Below, one piece after another: positions 1 to 6,570 of a stretch of 6,654 nucleotides of DNA (the first letter of the stretch is position 1; the number at the start of each line of letters is the position of its first letter). This DNA is from JBARRO01 sp049644265 (GTDB lineage: Bacteria > Bacteroidota > Ignavibacteria > UBA10030). Location of the stretch: the NCBI GenBank assembly GCA_049644265.1, contig JBARRO010000248.1:1-6654 (forward strand), given 5' to 3'. The position numbers were made by a program, and so were the translations under genes. The notes below the pieces were generated by a model. The model saw only the letters and a list, made by a program, of their open reading frames with translations, had not been told where the DNA came from and made no database searches.

Positions 1-159
1 CGTTGCCACGATCGACCGACGATAGTCGAAGACCCTGATCCGTTCTCACGGCTGGTCCCTGCTATCCAATTCTCCTTTTATCTGCAGAGCCCGCTCTACG
101 AATCGATGGGTTTGAGTCGACAAACGAAATACGGCTGATGCTGTGAGTTGATAAAGGTT
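1..159. other. Left-edge region with no assignable gene
   Basis: Plus frame 1 is open from base 1 to a TGA at 136-138, giving 45 codons that could be the C-terminal tail of a gene entering from the left. A stretch this long without a stop is not rare by chance, the translated residues match no family I recognise, and no terminator follows it. The other two plus frames close within about 35 bases. A short GC-rich inverted repeat (AGAGC/GCTCT, 2-base loop) lies near 87-98 but has no T-run beside it. The LysE-type gene ends at 160, reading leftward into this region. Confidence 0.25.
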
Positions 160-782
160 CTACAGCTTGCCCAGAGTGCTTCCAACAGCGACCACACCTA
201 TCACAATCAGAGTTGCACCGGCAATGTTGTTGACCATGGAAAGCTTGCCGTCTGTGAGTTTTCCCCGAAGAGTGTGAGCAAGACTCGTGAGCACCAAGAA
301 CCAGAGAAAGGAGCCGACGAACACTCCGGTGGCAAAGGGAACAAGCACAGAGGAGTCGCCCGCGATATTCTTAAACTAATCGCCGCGAATATAGCGGTGA
401 AACCGAATAGAGGGTTGGGATTACTGACAGCGAGCAGAAATGTCGATGCAAACAGTCCGGTATATCTAAATTTATCGCCTGAGTGCAATTGGGAAGCGGT
501 GTTGGCGCGGGCAGTGAATATGCCTATAACGATGAGGGCTATTCCTCCACAGAGCCGTATCCAGTATTGCTGAAAGGCGACAAAATCAGCAATGACGTTA
601 ATACCAAAAATCCCTCCCGTCACGTAGATAATATCTGCCGCAGCTCCACCCAGGCCTGTTGTAATTCCTTGTTTCCTACCAAATACGAGTGTACGCCGAA
701 TGCAGAGGATGCCGATCGGTCCGATTGGCATTGCGGTTGCAAGGCCGACGAGTACTCCTTTGAACAGATAAATAACGGGCAT
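160..782 (-). pseudogene. LysE/RhtB-family amino-acid exporter, frameshifted
   Basis: LysE-type proteins are inner-membrane exporters of amino acids or related small molecules. The N-terminal part, from the ATG at 780-782 (a GTG lies just upstream at 783-785), shows family hallmarks: a first helix ending in PIGPIG, then a CIRRTLVFGR segment, a GLGGAAADIIY helix, and an SNPNPLFGFTAIFAA helix. Near 361-378 the frame breaks. The rest of the family pattern (VPFATGVFVGSFLWF, then the last helices ending VGSTLGKL) continues in another frame to the TAG at 160-162. Joined, the two parts give about 206 residues, the usual family length, with no other stop codon. The alternative frame has a TAG at 376-378, so the junction must lie after it. 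A one-base deletion explains everything seen. It may be a real recent mutation or a sequencing or assembly error; no canonical slippery heptamer for programmed -1 shifting is present. A weak AAGAG lies five bases before the ATG. The substrate cannot be inferred. Confidence 0.8.
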
Positions 783-828
783 CACGGCTCTTAAGAAAGA
801 AGCAAGGTTCTTTGTCGCCTGCTGTGAA

Positions 829-845
829 CATCCGAAAAACGGATG
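829..845. repeat. Small perfect hairpin (CATCCG / CGGATG)
   Basis: Six perfectly paired bases enclose an AAAAA loop. It lies about 50 bases upstream of the exporter start, so it would fall in that gene's leader if transcription begins further upstream. No T-run follows on either strand, so it is not an intrinsic terminator. Its function is unknown and it may be chance. Confidence 0.3.
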
Positions 846-986
846 CCTCTAAAAACGCGGAGGACTCTTGCTTATTCCTCTCATTCATCGACTGACAGCG
901 AATAGCCGCAACGATCCTCATCAGAGGGGTGTTGAAACAACATAATACAGCTTTCAGAACTTGAGTGCACGTCTTAGATCAACCGG

Positions 987-1015
987 TTGCCTTTTGCAGA
1001 CACAAATGGTACTAT
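987..1015 (+). promoter_or_regulatory. Predicted sigma-70-like promoter of the S9 peptidase gene
   Basis: A -35-like TTGCCT (987-992) and a -10-like TACTAT (1010-1015) are separated by exactly 17 bases, and each matches 4 of 6 consensus positions. Transcription would begin about 75 bases before the ATG at 1098. This is prediction by eye; the primary sigma factor of FCB bacteria can prefer other motifs. Confidence 0.4.
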
Positions 1016-1097
1016 CATTTCCGGCTGAAGAACGAAATCACCAATCTCTTCTTTCTCTCAATCTCATCCCATTAAGTCAACAGGAGAGCAGGCAAAA

Positions 1098-3263
1098 ATG
1101 AAAAAGCTCGTGTTCTTTGTGGTCGTGTGTCTCCCCGTATTCGCCCAGCAGCAGACACGTACCTTCACGGAGGCGGACTACGCTCATGCTGAAAAATTCC
1201 TTGCTCCCAACCTTACGCGCCTTGTCGTCGGCGGAGAAGTGACTCCCAAATGGCTTCCGGATGAGCGGTTCTGGTACAGAAACCGGACAGCCGCAGGTGT
1301 CGGGTACGTGCTCATTGACCCGGAGAAACGAACCCGCTCCTCGTATTCGCCGACTCCTTCCGACACAGCGGGGAGTGGTCAGGAGGGCGCTCGGGGTTTC
1401 TTCCGAAGAGGTGCAAGGGATAATACGGTAAAGTCGCCAGACGGGAAGAGTGAAGCATTCATCCGCAACTGGAACCTGTGGATTCGCGACATCACCTCAA
1501 AACAGGAGCGGCAACTTACAACCGACGGCGTGGAGAATTTCGGATATGCCACAGACAATGCGGGATGGACGAGCAGCGACCGGCCAATTCTCCTCTGGTC
1601 TCCCGATTCGAAAAAAATTGCAACTCAGCAGCAGGATGAACGCAACGTAGGGGAGATGTACCTTGTCGAAACCAAGGCAGGCCATCCTATTCTTCACTCC
1701 TGGAAATATCCTCTCCCCGGTGACAGTATTGTCGCGATGGTCCATCGGGTTATCATTGAAACAGAGGGAGGCCGCATGGTCCGCCTTCACATGCCGCCGG
1801 ATTTTCACCGCGCCATGCTGGGTGACGATCTCTCGATGACAGACTACAAATGGAGCCCCGACGGTTCCCGGCTGGCTCTCGTCTCGACATCGCGGGATCA
1901 CAAAGAAGCAGTGCTGCGCGTTGCAGATGCTGCAACTGGTGAAGTGCGCACCGTATTGACGGAAAGCTCTCCGACTCAGTTTGAATCCCTGGCCGGGTGG
2001 GAAGTTCTTTGGTCCTCGGATGAGGTCGTCTGGTCCTCAGAGCGGGATAACTGGGGGCAACTCTATCTCTACGACCTGGAAACCGGGAAACTCAAGAACC
2101 AGATCACGAAGGGCGAAGGTCCTGTCACACAGATTGTGAAGGTGAATGAAAAGCGCCGTTCGGTGGTGTTCGGTGCGTACGGACGGGAACGAGGACAGGA
2201 TCCGTATTTTCTTCACTATTTCAGCGTGGGGTTGAACGGAAGGAACCTGGTCTCTCTCACACCTGACGACGGAAATCATTCGATCCAGCTTTCACCATCG
2301 GGCCGTTATCTGGTGGACACATATTCCAAACCGGATGTTCCGCCTGCGGTAGGGCTGCGCGACGCAAACGGAAAACTCATCATGTCCCTCGAGAAGGCTG
2401 ACGTTTCCAAACTCCTGGCAACCGGATGGAATCCGCCGATTCCCATCAAGCTGAAGGGTCGCGACGGAATGACGGATATTTACGGGATGATGTTCCGCCC
2501 TACAGATTTCGATTCAACGAAGAAGTACCCGATTATCAACAATGCTTATCCTGGGCCGCAAAGTGGAAGTACAGGGAGCCGCTCATTTGCGCCCGCGCGT
2601 GGCGATCGTCAGGCGTTGGCAGAGCTCGGATTCATTGTCGTCACGATTGATGGTATGGGGACGCCGGACCGATCCAAGTCCTTCCACGATGCGTACTACG
2701 GAGCCATGGGCCGCGATAACACGCTCCCCGACCAGGTTGCCGGCATGAAGGAGCTTGCACTACGGTATCCGTGGATCGATATCGACCGTGCAGGAATGTA
2801 CGGCCATTCAGGAGGCGGGTTCATCACGGCGGACGCGATGTTCCGGTATCCCGATTTTTTCAAAGTGGGGATCTCCGAATCGGGGAACCACGACCAACGG
2901 GAGTATGAGGATGACTGGGGCGAACGGTATCAGGGACTTCTTGTTCGGAACGCTGACGGGACAGACAATTACGACATCGAATCGAATCAGAATCTGGCGA
3001 AGAATCTGAAGGGACATCTGTTGCTTGCCCACGGGCTGATGGACAACAACGTCCCTCCCTATAACACATTGTTGGTTGTCGAAGCCCTGATCAACGCAAA
3101 CAAGGATTTTGATCTTTTGGTTTTTCCGAGCAAACCTCATGGCTACGGTAACCAATCCAACTATATGATGCGACGTCGGTGGGACTACTTTATCACCTGG
3201 CTGCTTGGCGCTGAACCGCCGAAGGAATACGAGATCAAGACTGGTGCGCGGATGGGGGGATAG
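1098..3263 (+). CDS. Exported S9-family (DPP IV-like) serine peptidase
   Basis: This is a 721-residue secreted prolyl-oligopeptidase-superfamily enzyme expected to cleave short peptides in the periplasm. Residues 1-16 form a Sec signal peptide (KK, hydrophobic core, VFA before QQQ); Cys11 lacks a proper lipobox. Residues about 40-450 are a DPP IV N-type beta-propeller with WSPD motifs at 167-170 and 252-255. Residues about 475-704 are the alpha/beta-hydrolase domain. Ser571 sits in GHSGG (569-573), Asp649 in HGLMDNNV and His681 in KPHGYG, so the triad is complete; Tyr484 in AYPGP fits the oxyanion tyrosine. The length is normal for the family. The segment aligning with the DPP IV double-glutamate motif reads ATDNAGWTSS (151-160), without EE, so true dipeptidyl-peptidase specificity is doubtful. 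The start is the first ATG with a full signal peptide; AGGAG at 1082-1086 lies 11 bases before it. The gene has its own candidate promoter and terminator. Family assignment is firm; substrate is unknown. Confidence 0.93.
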   Translation: MKKLVFFVVVCLPVFAQQQTRTFTEADYAHAEKFLAPNLTRLVVGGEVTPKWLPDERFWYRNRTAAGVGYVLIDPEKRTRSSYSPTPSDTAGSGQEGARGFFRRGARDNTVKSPDGKSEAFIRNWNLWIRDITSKQERQLTTDGVENFGYATDNAGWTSSDRPILLWSPDSKKIATQQQDERNVGEMYLVETKAGHPILHSWKYPLPGDSIVAMVHRVIIETEGGRMVRLHMPPDFHRAMLGDDLSMTDYKWSPDGSRLALVSTSRDHKEAVLRVADAATGEVRTVLTESSPTQFESLAGWEVLWSSDEVVWSSERDNWGQLYLYDLETGKLKNQITKGEGPVTQIVKVNEKRRSVVFGAYGRERGQDPYFLHYFSVGLNGRNLVSLTPDDGNHSIQLSPSGRYLVDTYSKPDVPPAVGLRDANGKLIMSLEKADVSKLLATGWNPPIPIKLKGRDGMTDIYGMMFRPTDFDSTKKYPIINNAYPGPQSGSTGSRSFAPARGDRQALAELGFIVVTIDGMGTPDRSKSFHDAYYGAMGRDNTLPDQVAGMKELALRYPWIDIDRAGMYGHSGGGFITADAMFRYPDFFKVGISESGNHDQREYEDDWGERYQGLLVRNADGTDNYDIESNQNLAKNLKGHLLLAHGLMDNNVPPYNTLLVVEALINANKDFDLLVFPSKPHGYGNQSNYMMRRRWDYFITWLLGAEPPKEYEIKTGARMGG

Positions 3264-3302
3264 TACCTGCAACACTTGGGAGAAGGCGGACCTCCGTTTT
3301 TG

Positions 3303-3332
3303 AGGCCGATCCTAACAGGGTCGGCCTTTTTT
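3303..3332 (+). terminator. Intrinsic terminator after the S9 peptidase gene
   Basis: A ten-base stem (AGGCCGATCC at 3303-3312 against GGGTCGGCCT at 3318-3327, one T-G wobble) encloses a TAACA loop. A run of six T residues (3327-3332) overlaps the end of the stem. It lies 40 bases after the TAG stop and is a textbook Rho-independent terminator, separating this gene from the one at 3551. Confidence 0.9.
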
Positions 3333-3370
3333 ATTGCATCGTATTTTCTTTCGCAGGAAGTCGTTCGCTC

Positions 3371-3421
3371 TCTCAAATTGAGAATTCTCAGAATTGAACA
3401 TCATGTTGCGGAGAATTTTCA
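3371..3421. promoter_or_regulatory. Overlapping palindromes and a spaced repeat; possible operator
   Basis: TCTCAA-A-TTGAGA (3371-3383) is a perfect inverted repeat with one central base. It overlaps the perfect 12-base palindrome TGAGAATTCTCA (3379-3390). A near copy of the latter's core, GAGAATTTTCA (3411-3421), recurs 31 bases after GAGAATTCTCA (3380-3390), about three helical turns, so both copies face the same side of the DNA. The second copy overlaps the -35-like element of the candidate promoter at 3416-3445. The arrangement resembles paired sites for a dimeric regulator controlling the surface-protein gene. No regulator gene is visible here, and AT-rich palindromes can arise by chance. 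Confidence 0.4.
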
Positions 3422-3445
3422 ACCTTTACAAATTCGCAATATAGA
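3416..3445 (+). promoter_or_regulatory. Candidate promoter of the T9SS cargo gene
   Basis: A TTTTCA element (3416-3421) and a TATAGA element (3440-3445) are 18 bases apart, each matching 4 of 6 sigma-70 consensus positions. A TTTACA at 3425-3430 is a better -35 match but has no suitable -10 downstream. The leader to the ATG at 3551 would be about 100 bases. This is a weak prediction. Confidence 0.3.
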
Positions 3446-3477
3446 GAAATGTCGAAGATGGGAATCGTTTTGATTTT

Positions 3478-3507
3478 TGTCACGCGCTCACGACGGAAGA
3501 AGTGACA
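3478..3507 (+). repeat. Inverted repeat in the leader of the cargo gene
   Basis: TGTCAC (3478-3483) is repeated in inverted orientation as GTGACA (3502-3507), with 18 bases between. If transcription begins near 3452, this could form a small leader hairpin ending about 33 bases before the AGGAGG ribosome binding site. The stem is short and the loop long, so stability is doubtful. Confidence 0.25.
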
Positions 3508-3550
3508 CTATGCATTTATTTCCCAGCTACACATTCACCAGGAGGCCTTC

Positions 3551-5797
3551 ATGAAAAAGGTTACGAATTTCATCACCGCTATTGGATTTCTACTTCTGTT
3601 ATCCTCATCCACTCAAGCTCAAGTTACCGAGCTTACGATTAACGGGCAAACCTCAGGTATCTCGGTCGTGCAAGGGAGCAATCTCAGCTGGGAGGTTACC
3701 CTCCCTGCCGGTCACTCGTGCACACTTGAACTCTGGATCGATGTAAATCAGAACGGTCAGGTTGATCCCGGTACAGACCGCCCTGCGTTCAAGTTTACGC
3801 AAACCGACGGACAGGCGGGAGGGGACGGTCCAGGCGATCGTGATGAATCGGCGAACGGCGTTATCATCTCGGATGCTCAAGGTGTCTCACTGGCTCCGGT
3901 GCATTGGGTGATGAGAGCAGCGGATAACGGTGTGGGGCTCTCGCTAGGCTTCAATGTCACACCGATGAATTCGCCGCCATTTACGATTTCGGGCACCGTC
4001 TCAGCTCCCGAAGGCGTGGACAAATCATACATCCTGTTTAACGCAGGGGCTGACCTGGGCGAAACCAACGACAAGGGGCCTGAATGGATGGGCATCACAG
4101 ATGCCTCAGGGAATTACACGATCAACATTGGATCGGCCGTTCCCGGCAACCAATGGATTGTGCGCCATATTACAGAGCAACCTCTTGGGGTATATCTTGT
4201 CTTTCCGTTTGATACTGCCCTGATCCTCACCGGTCACCACACGGGATACAATTTCACATTGGTCAAAGGGACCATTGTTACAGGTGTTGTTACCGATCTT
4301 AATTCGAGTTTGCCGATCGTCAATGCGAATTCACACACCCATAACGCATTCAGTCCGTTCACCTCTGAACAAAATCAGTTCCGGGCAACAACGGACGGGA
4401 GCGGGCGGTATGAGTATGCTTTACCTCCGGGGAAGTACTTTGTTCACTTTACGGCTTACCATTATTTTGACCAGTGGTGGGACCATAAGACGGGCGGACT
4501 GATGGACACGATCACGGTCACGGGTCAGGACACGATCAAGAATGTCAACGGCTCGCTTGTTCTTGGTGCGATGCTTAGCGGCAGGGTGACCAATTGGGGC
4601 ATCGGTGTCAACAATGCACAAGTTCAGGTGTCACCGCAGGCCAACTTCGGGCAATACAATTCGACGGAGGTGGGGAGCGATGGGGGTTGGAGTATTACCG
4701 TCAGCCCGGGGACCTATTACGTGAGGTTCTTCTACAATGACAATATCATCTACTATCAGGACCATTCTTCGAGTCCCGGAGATCCCGTGTCCGTTTCAGG
4801 CACGAATATCGTAGACCACATCGATGCGAATTTCACCGAAGGCGCGCCGCCACCGCCACCTCCTCCGGTCATTGTTACTGTCAAGGACGTTCCCAACGAT
4901 CAGGGAAAGGCTGTCTCACTTACGTGGATCGGGAACGAGCCGGAGCTCAGCCTGGCCGGTGATGTTGGACTGATCGGTGTTGCGAGTTTTTCTGTGGAAC
5001 GGCGCGATTACCTCGGTGCGAATCTGGGATGGGGATGGACGAGAGTACGCGACAACGTGACCGCAACACACGACTCGTTGTACACCGTCGTAGTGCCGAC
5101 TTTGTTCGACTCGACGAAGACCAACGGAATGCATTGGACGAAATTCAGGGTTCGGTCGGTCTACACATTCAATTTCTATATCGTCGATTCTCCGCCTGAC
5201 AGCGGCTATTCCCTCGACAATCTGGCGCCCGGTGTGCCGGGCGGAGCGGGAGGTACTTTCACCAATGGTGATTTTGTGTTGTCCTGGACTGCCTCCGGTG
5301 ACGACGACTTCCGCTATTTTGCCGTCTATCGCAGCACATCGCCGGATTTTGAAGTAGCCGGGCTAACACCTGTCGCTACCACGACAGGAACGAGTTTCAC
5401 GGAATCCAGTGCAGTGTCTGGTCCGTCGTATTACTACAAGATCACGGCTTGCGATTTCTCCGGCAACCAAAGTTCCCCAACCAATTCCATTTCAAACAAG
5501 ACAACAGGGGTTGCCAATCAGATGGCATTACCAAGCGTGTTTCAGCTGAAGCAAAACTATCCCAATCCGTTTAACCCTTCAACGACCATTGCCTATGAGC
5601 TTCCGAAATCTGTTTTTGTGACACTGCGCGTATACAATGCACTCGGACAGGAGGTCGCGACACTGGTCCAGGCCGAACAGTCGGCGGGCCGCTACACGAT
5701 CCCGTTCAATGCGACACGACTTGCATCGGGTGTGTATGTCTATAAGCTCACGGCGGGAGACTTTACAGCAATTCGGAAGATGGGGTTTGTGAAGTAG
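3551..5797 (+). CDS. Secreted multidomain protein with T9SS C-terminal sorting domain
   Basis: This is a 748-residue protein probably exported by Sec and then by the type IX secretion system, ending on the cell surface or released. Residues 1-23 are a signal peptide (TQA before Q24). Residues 64-72 (DVNQNGQVD) form a DxNxNGxxD calcium-loop-like motif of dockerin or thrombospondin-3 type. Three carboxypeptidase-regulatory-like beta-sandwich repeats begin near 145 (ISGTV), 243 (VTGVV) and 342 (LSGRV). A seven-proline hinge (433-439) precedes two fibronectin-III-like modules (about 440-555 and 560-650). Residues about 660-748 are a type A sorting domain (QNYPNPFNPSTTI, then YNALGQEVATL, LASGVYVYKL and a terminal GFVK). 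No catalytic domain is recognised, so a structural, adhesive or ligand-binding role is likelier, but this is inference. A perfect AGGAGG at 3540-3545, five bases before the ATG, fixes the start. The gene stands alone between two terminators. The T9SS machinery itself is not in this window. Confidence 0.9.
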   Translation: MKKVTNFITAIGFLLLLSSSTQAQVTELTINGQTSGISVVQGSNLSWEVTLPAGHSCTLELWIDVNQNGQVDPGTDRPAFKFTQTDGQAGGDGPGDRDESANGVIISDAQGVSLAPVHWVMRAADNGVGLSLGFNVTPMNSPPFTISGTVSAPEGVDKSYILFNAGADLGETNDKGPEWMGITDASGNYTINIGSAVPGNQWIVRHITEQPLGVYLVFPFDTALILTGHHTGYNFTLVKGTIVTGVVTDLNSSLPIVNANSHTHNAFSPFTSEQNQFRATTDGSGRYEYALPPGKYFVHFTAYHYFDQWWDHKTGGLMDTITVTGQDTIKNVNGSLVLGAMLSGRVTNWGIGVNNAQVQVSPQANFGQYNSTEVGSDGGWSITVSPGTYYVRFFYNDNIIYYQDHSSSPGDPVSVSGTNIVDHIDANFTEGAPPPPPPPVIVTVKDVPNDQGKAVSLTWIGNEPELSLAGDVGLIGVASFSVERRDYLGANLGWGWTRVRDNVTATHDSLYTVVVPTLFDSTKTNGMHWTKFRVRSVYTFNFYIVDSPPDSGYSLDNLAPGVPGGAGGTFTNGDFVLSWTASGDDDFRYFAVYRSTSPDFEVAGLTPVATTTGTSFTESSAVSGPSYYYKITACDFSGNQSSPTNSISNKTTGVANQMALPSVFQLKQNYPNPFNPSTTIAYELPKSVFVTLRVYNALGQEVATLVQAEQSAGRYTIPFNATRLASGVYVYKLTAGDFTAIRKMGFVK

Positions 5798-5843
5798 AGG
5801 ATGTAGGGTAAATCCTGGCACGTGTCTGGAATAAGGTTTCTAG

Positions 5844-5878
5844 CGGCAATCGGGCATGCTCGGTTGCCGTTTGTTTTT
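5844..5878 (+). terminator. Intrinsic terminator after the T9SS cargo gene
   Basis: CGGCAATCGG (5844-5853) pairs with CTCGGTTGCCG (5859-5869) to form a long stem with two T-G or G-T wobbles and a GCATGC apex. It is followed by the T-rich run TTTGTTTTT (5870-5878). It starts 46 bases after the TAG stop at 5795-5797. It should separate the cargo gene from the PPC gene. Confidence 0.85.
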
Positions 5879-5890
5879 GGACCGGTCTGA

Positions 5891-5919
5891 TTGCATTCCA
5901 TTTCGTGATTGTGTACCAT
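5891..5919 (+). promoter_or_regulatory. Candidate promoter of the PPC-domain gene
   Basis: A TTGCAT element (5891-5896) and a TACCAT element (5914-5919) are separated by 17 bases, just after the preceding terminator and about 45 bases before the ATG. They match 3 and 4 of 6 consensus positions. The pattern resembles the predicted promoter at 987-1015 (TTGCCT, 17 bases, TACTAT), which modestly supports both. Confidence 0.3.
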
Positions 5920-5965
5920 TTTCCGAGGTCGCCGGACATCACGAACGTAAGTAAGGAGAACAACC

Positions 5966-6517
5966 ATGCATAGGATTGCAGCAGCTTTTTTCGCCATTCT
6001 CATAGCAGGGGGCATTGCAGGGGCACAGCAAACCAGGACCGAAGTCACGAGGGCCACGACACCGGCCGACGACGCCAAGGCAAACAGCGTGTCGGTGCCA
6101 GACGTGTACGCTCTCACGGGTCAATTGGAACGTGTTGTGGTGCTACGGTTCAAATACATGACCGATCTTCTGGAAGGAATTGAAAGGATGGTCAAGGAGG
6201 AGAAGATTCGGAACGCGGTGATCCTGGCAGGAACGGGCTCTGTGAGGAGCTATCACTTCCATGCCATAAGCAACAGGACATTCCCTTCAAAAAACGTCTT
6301 CGTCCGTGACTCAACCGCGCCGGCCGACATTGTCGGCATGAATGGGTACGTGATCGATGGCCGGGTCCATGCGCACGTCACGTTTACTGATGCTGACAAG
6401 GCGTTCGGCGGCCATCTGGAGCCGGGCACTTCTGTGTTTACGTTTGCCATTGTGACGGTGGGAGTTCTCAAGGATGGCGTGGATTTCGATCGAATCGACG
6501 ACAAAACCTATCGTTGA
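5966..6517 (+). CDS. Exported PPC (DUF296) domain protein
   Basis: This is a 183-residue protein with a Sec signal peptide (1-20, cleavage after IAGA) and a short polar linker (about 21-45). One PPC/DUF296 domain (plants and prokaryotes conserved) fills residues about 48-170. Family marks are the VVLRFKYMTDLLEGIERM opening, AVILAGTGSVRSYHFH (84-99), GRVHAHVTF with His135 and His137, and FGGHLEPGT with His150. These clustered histidines resemble the conserved set of prokaryotic PPC proteins, proposed to bind metal. Plant relatives carry AT-hooks and bind DNA; automated annotation often calls bacterial members DNA-binding. No AT-hook is seen here, and export makes DNA binding implausible. The start is supported by AAGGAG (5953-5958) seven bases before the ATG. 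The domain is full length. The gene sits alone after a terminator and converges with the partial minus-strand gene. Role and ligand are unknown. Confidence 0.85.
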   Translation: MHRIAAAFFAILIAGGIAGAQQTRTEVTRATTPADDAKANSVSVPDVYALTGQLERVVVLRFKYMTDLLEGIERMVKEEKIRNAVILAGTGSVRSYHFHAISNRTFPSKNVFVRDSTAPADIVGMNGYVIDGRVHAHVTFTDADKAFGGHLEPGTSVFTFAIVTVGVLKDGVDFDRIDDKTYR

Positions 6518-6523
6518 GGAAAT

Positions 6524-6570
6524 GAACGAGCGGTGAGTGCAGAACGTCGCGGCAGGTGGTTGTTCGTTCA
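6524..6570. repeat. Inverted repeat between convergent genes
   Basis: TGAACGA (6524-6530) is matched in inverted orientation by TCGTTCA (6564-6570), with 33 bases between them. It spans the short gap between the PPC gene stop (6515-6517) and the stop of the minus-strand gene (6568-6570). There is no T-run on either side, so it does not look like an intrinsic terminator, and the long loop makes a stable hairpin uncertain. Confidence 0.25.

Larger units (their letters stand above)
783..1097. other. Divergent intergenic region
   Basis: This region of about 315 bases separates the minus-strand exporter from the plus-strand peptidase gene and should hold both promoters. A good sigma-70-like promoter for the plus strand is visible at 987-1015. 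No equally convincing minus-strand promoter could be picked. A small perfect hairpin lies at 829-845. Minus-strand reading from an ATG at 919-921 stays open into the exporter gene, but it has no family similarity I recognise and overlaps that gene out of frame, so I do not call it a gene. Confidence 0.6.

Noticed and set aside
368..378. Programmed -1 ribosomal frameshifting in the exporter gene
   Set aside because: The sequence does not follow the X XXY YYZ rule, no strong downstream structure was seen, and LysE-family exporters are not known to use recoding. A base deletion is simpler.
148..573. A 141-codon plus-strand open frame
   Set aside because: It is antisense to the LysE-type exporter, whose family pattern is clear on the minus strand; its translation is polar and unrecognisable.
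676..921. A minus-strand open frame starting upstream of the exporter
   Set aside because: Half of it overlaps the exporter out of frame, the translation shows no family features, and nothing supports it as a leader peptide.
1115..1145. Lipoprotein signal in the S9 peptidase (Cys11)
   Set aside because: The residue before Cys11 is valine rather than Ala, Gly or Ser, and a good signal peptidase I site (VFA before QQQ) follows, so a soluble periplasmic form is more likely.
1497..1901. A 134-codon open frame on the minus strand
   Set aside because: It is antisense to the propeller of the S9 peptidase, and its translation resembles no protein family.
2808..3275. A 155-codon open frame on the minus strand
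   Set aside because: It is antisense to the catalytic domain of the S9 peptidase, has no family pattern or convincing ribosome binding site, and is a codon-bias shadow of the real gene.
3276..3473. A 65-codon plus-strand open frame after the S9 gene
   Set aside because: It reads straight through the intrinsic terminator at 3303-3332 and across the palindrome cluster, so it is unlikely to be expressed as a gene.
5740..6117. A 125-codon minus-strand open frame
   Set aside because: It is antisense to the end of the cargo gene, the terminator and the signal peptide of the PPC protein. Its hydrophobic stretch mirrors the antisense of that leader.
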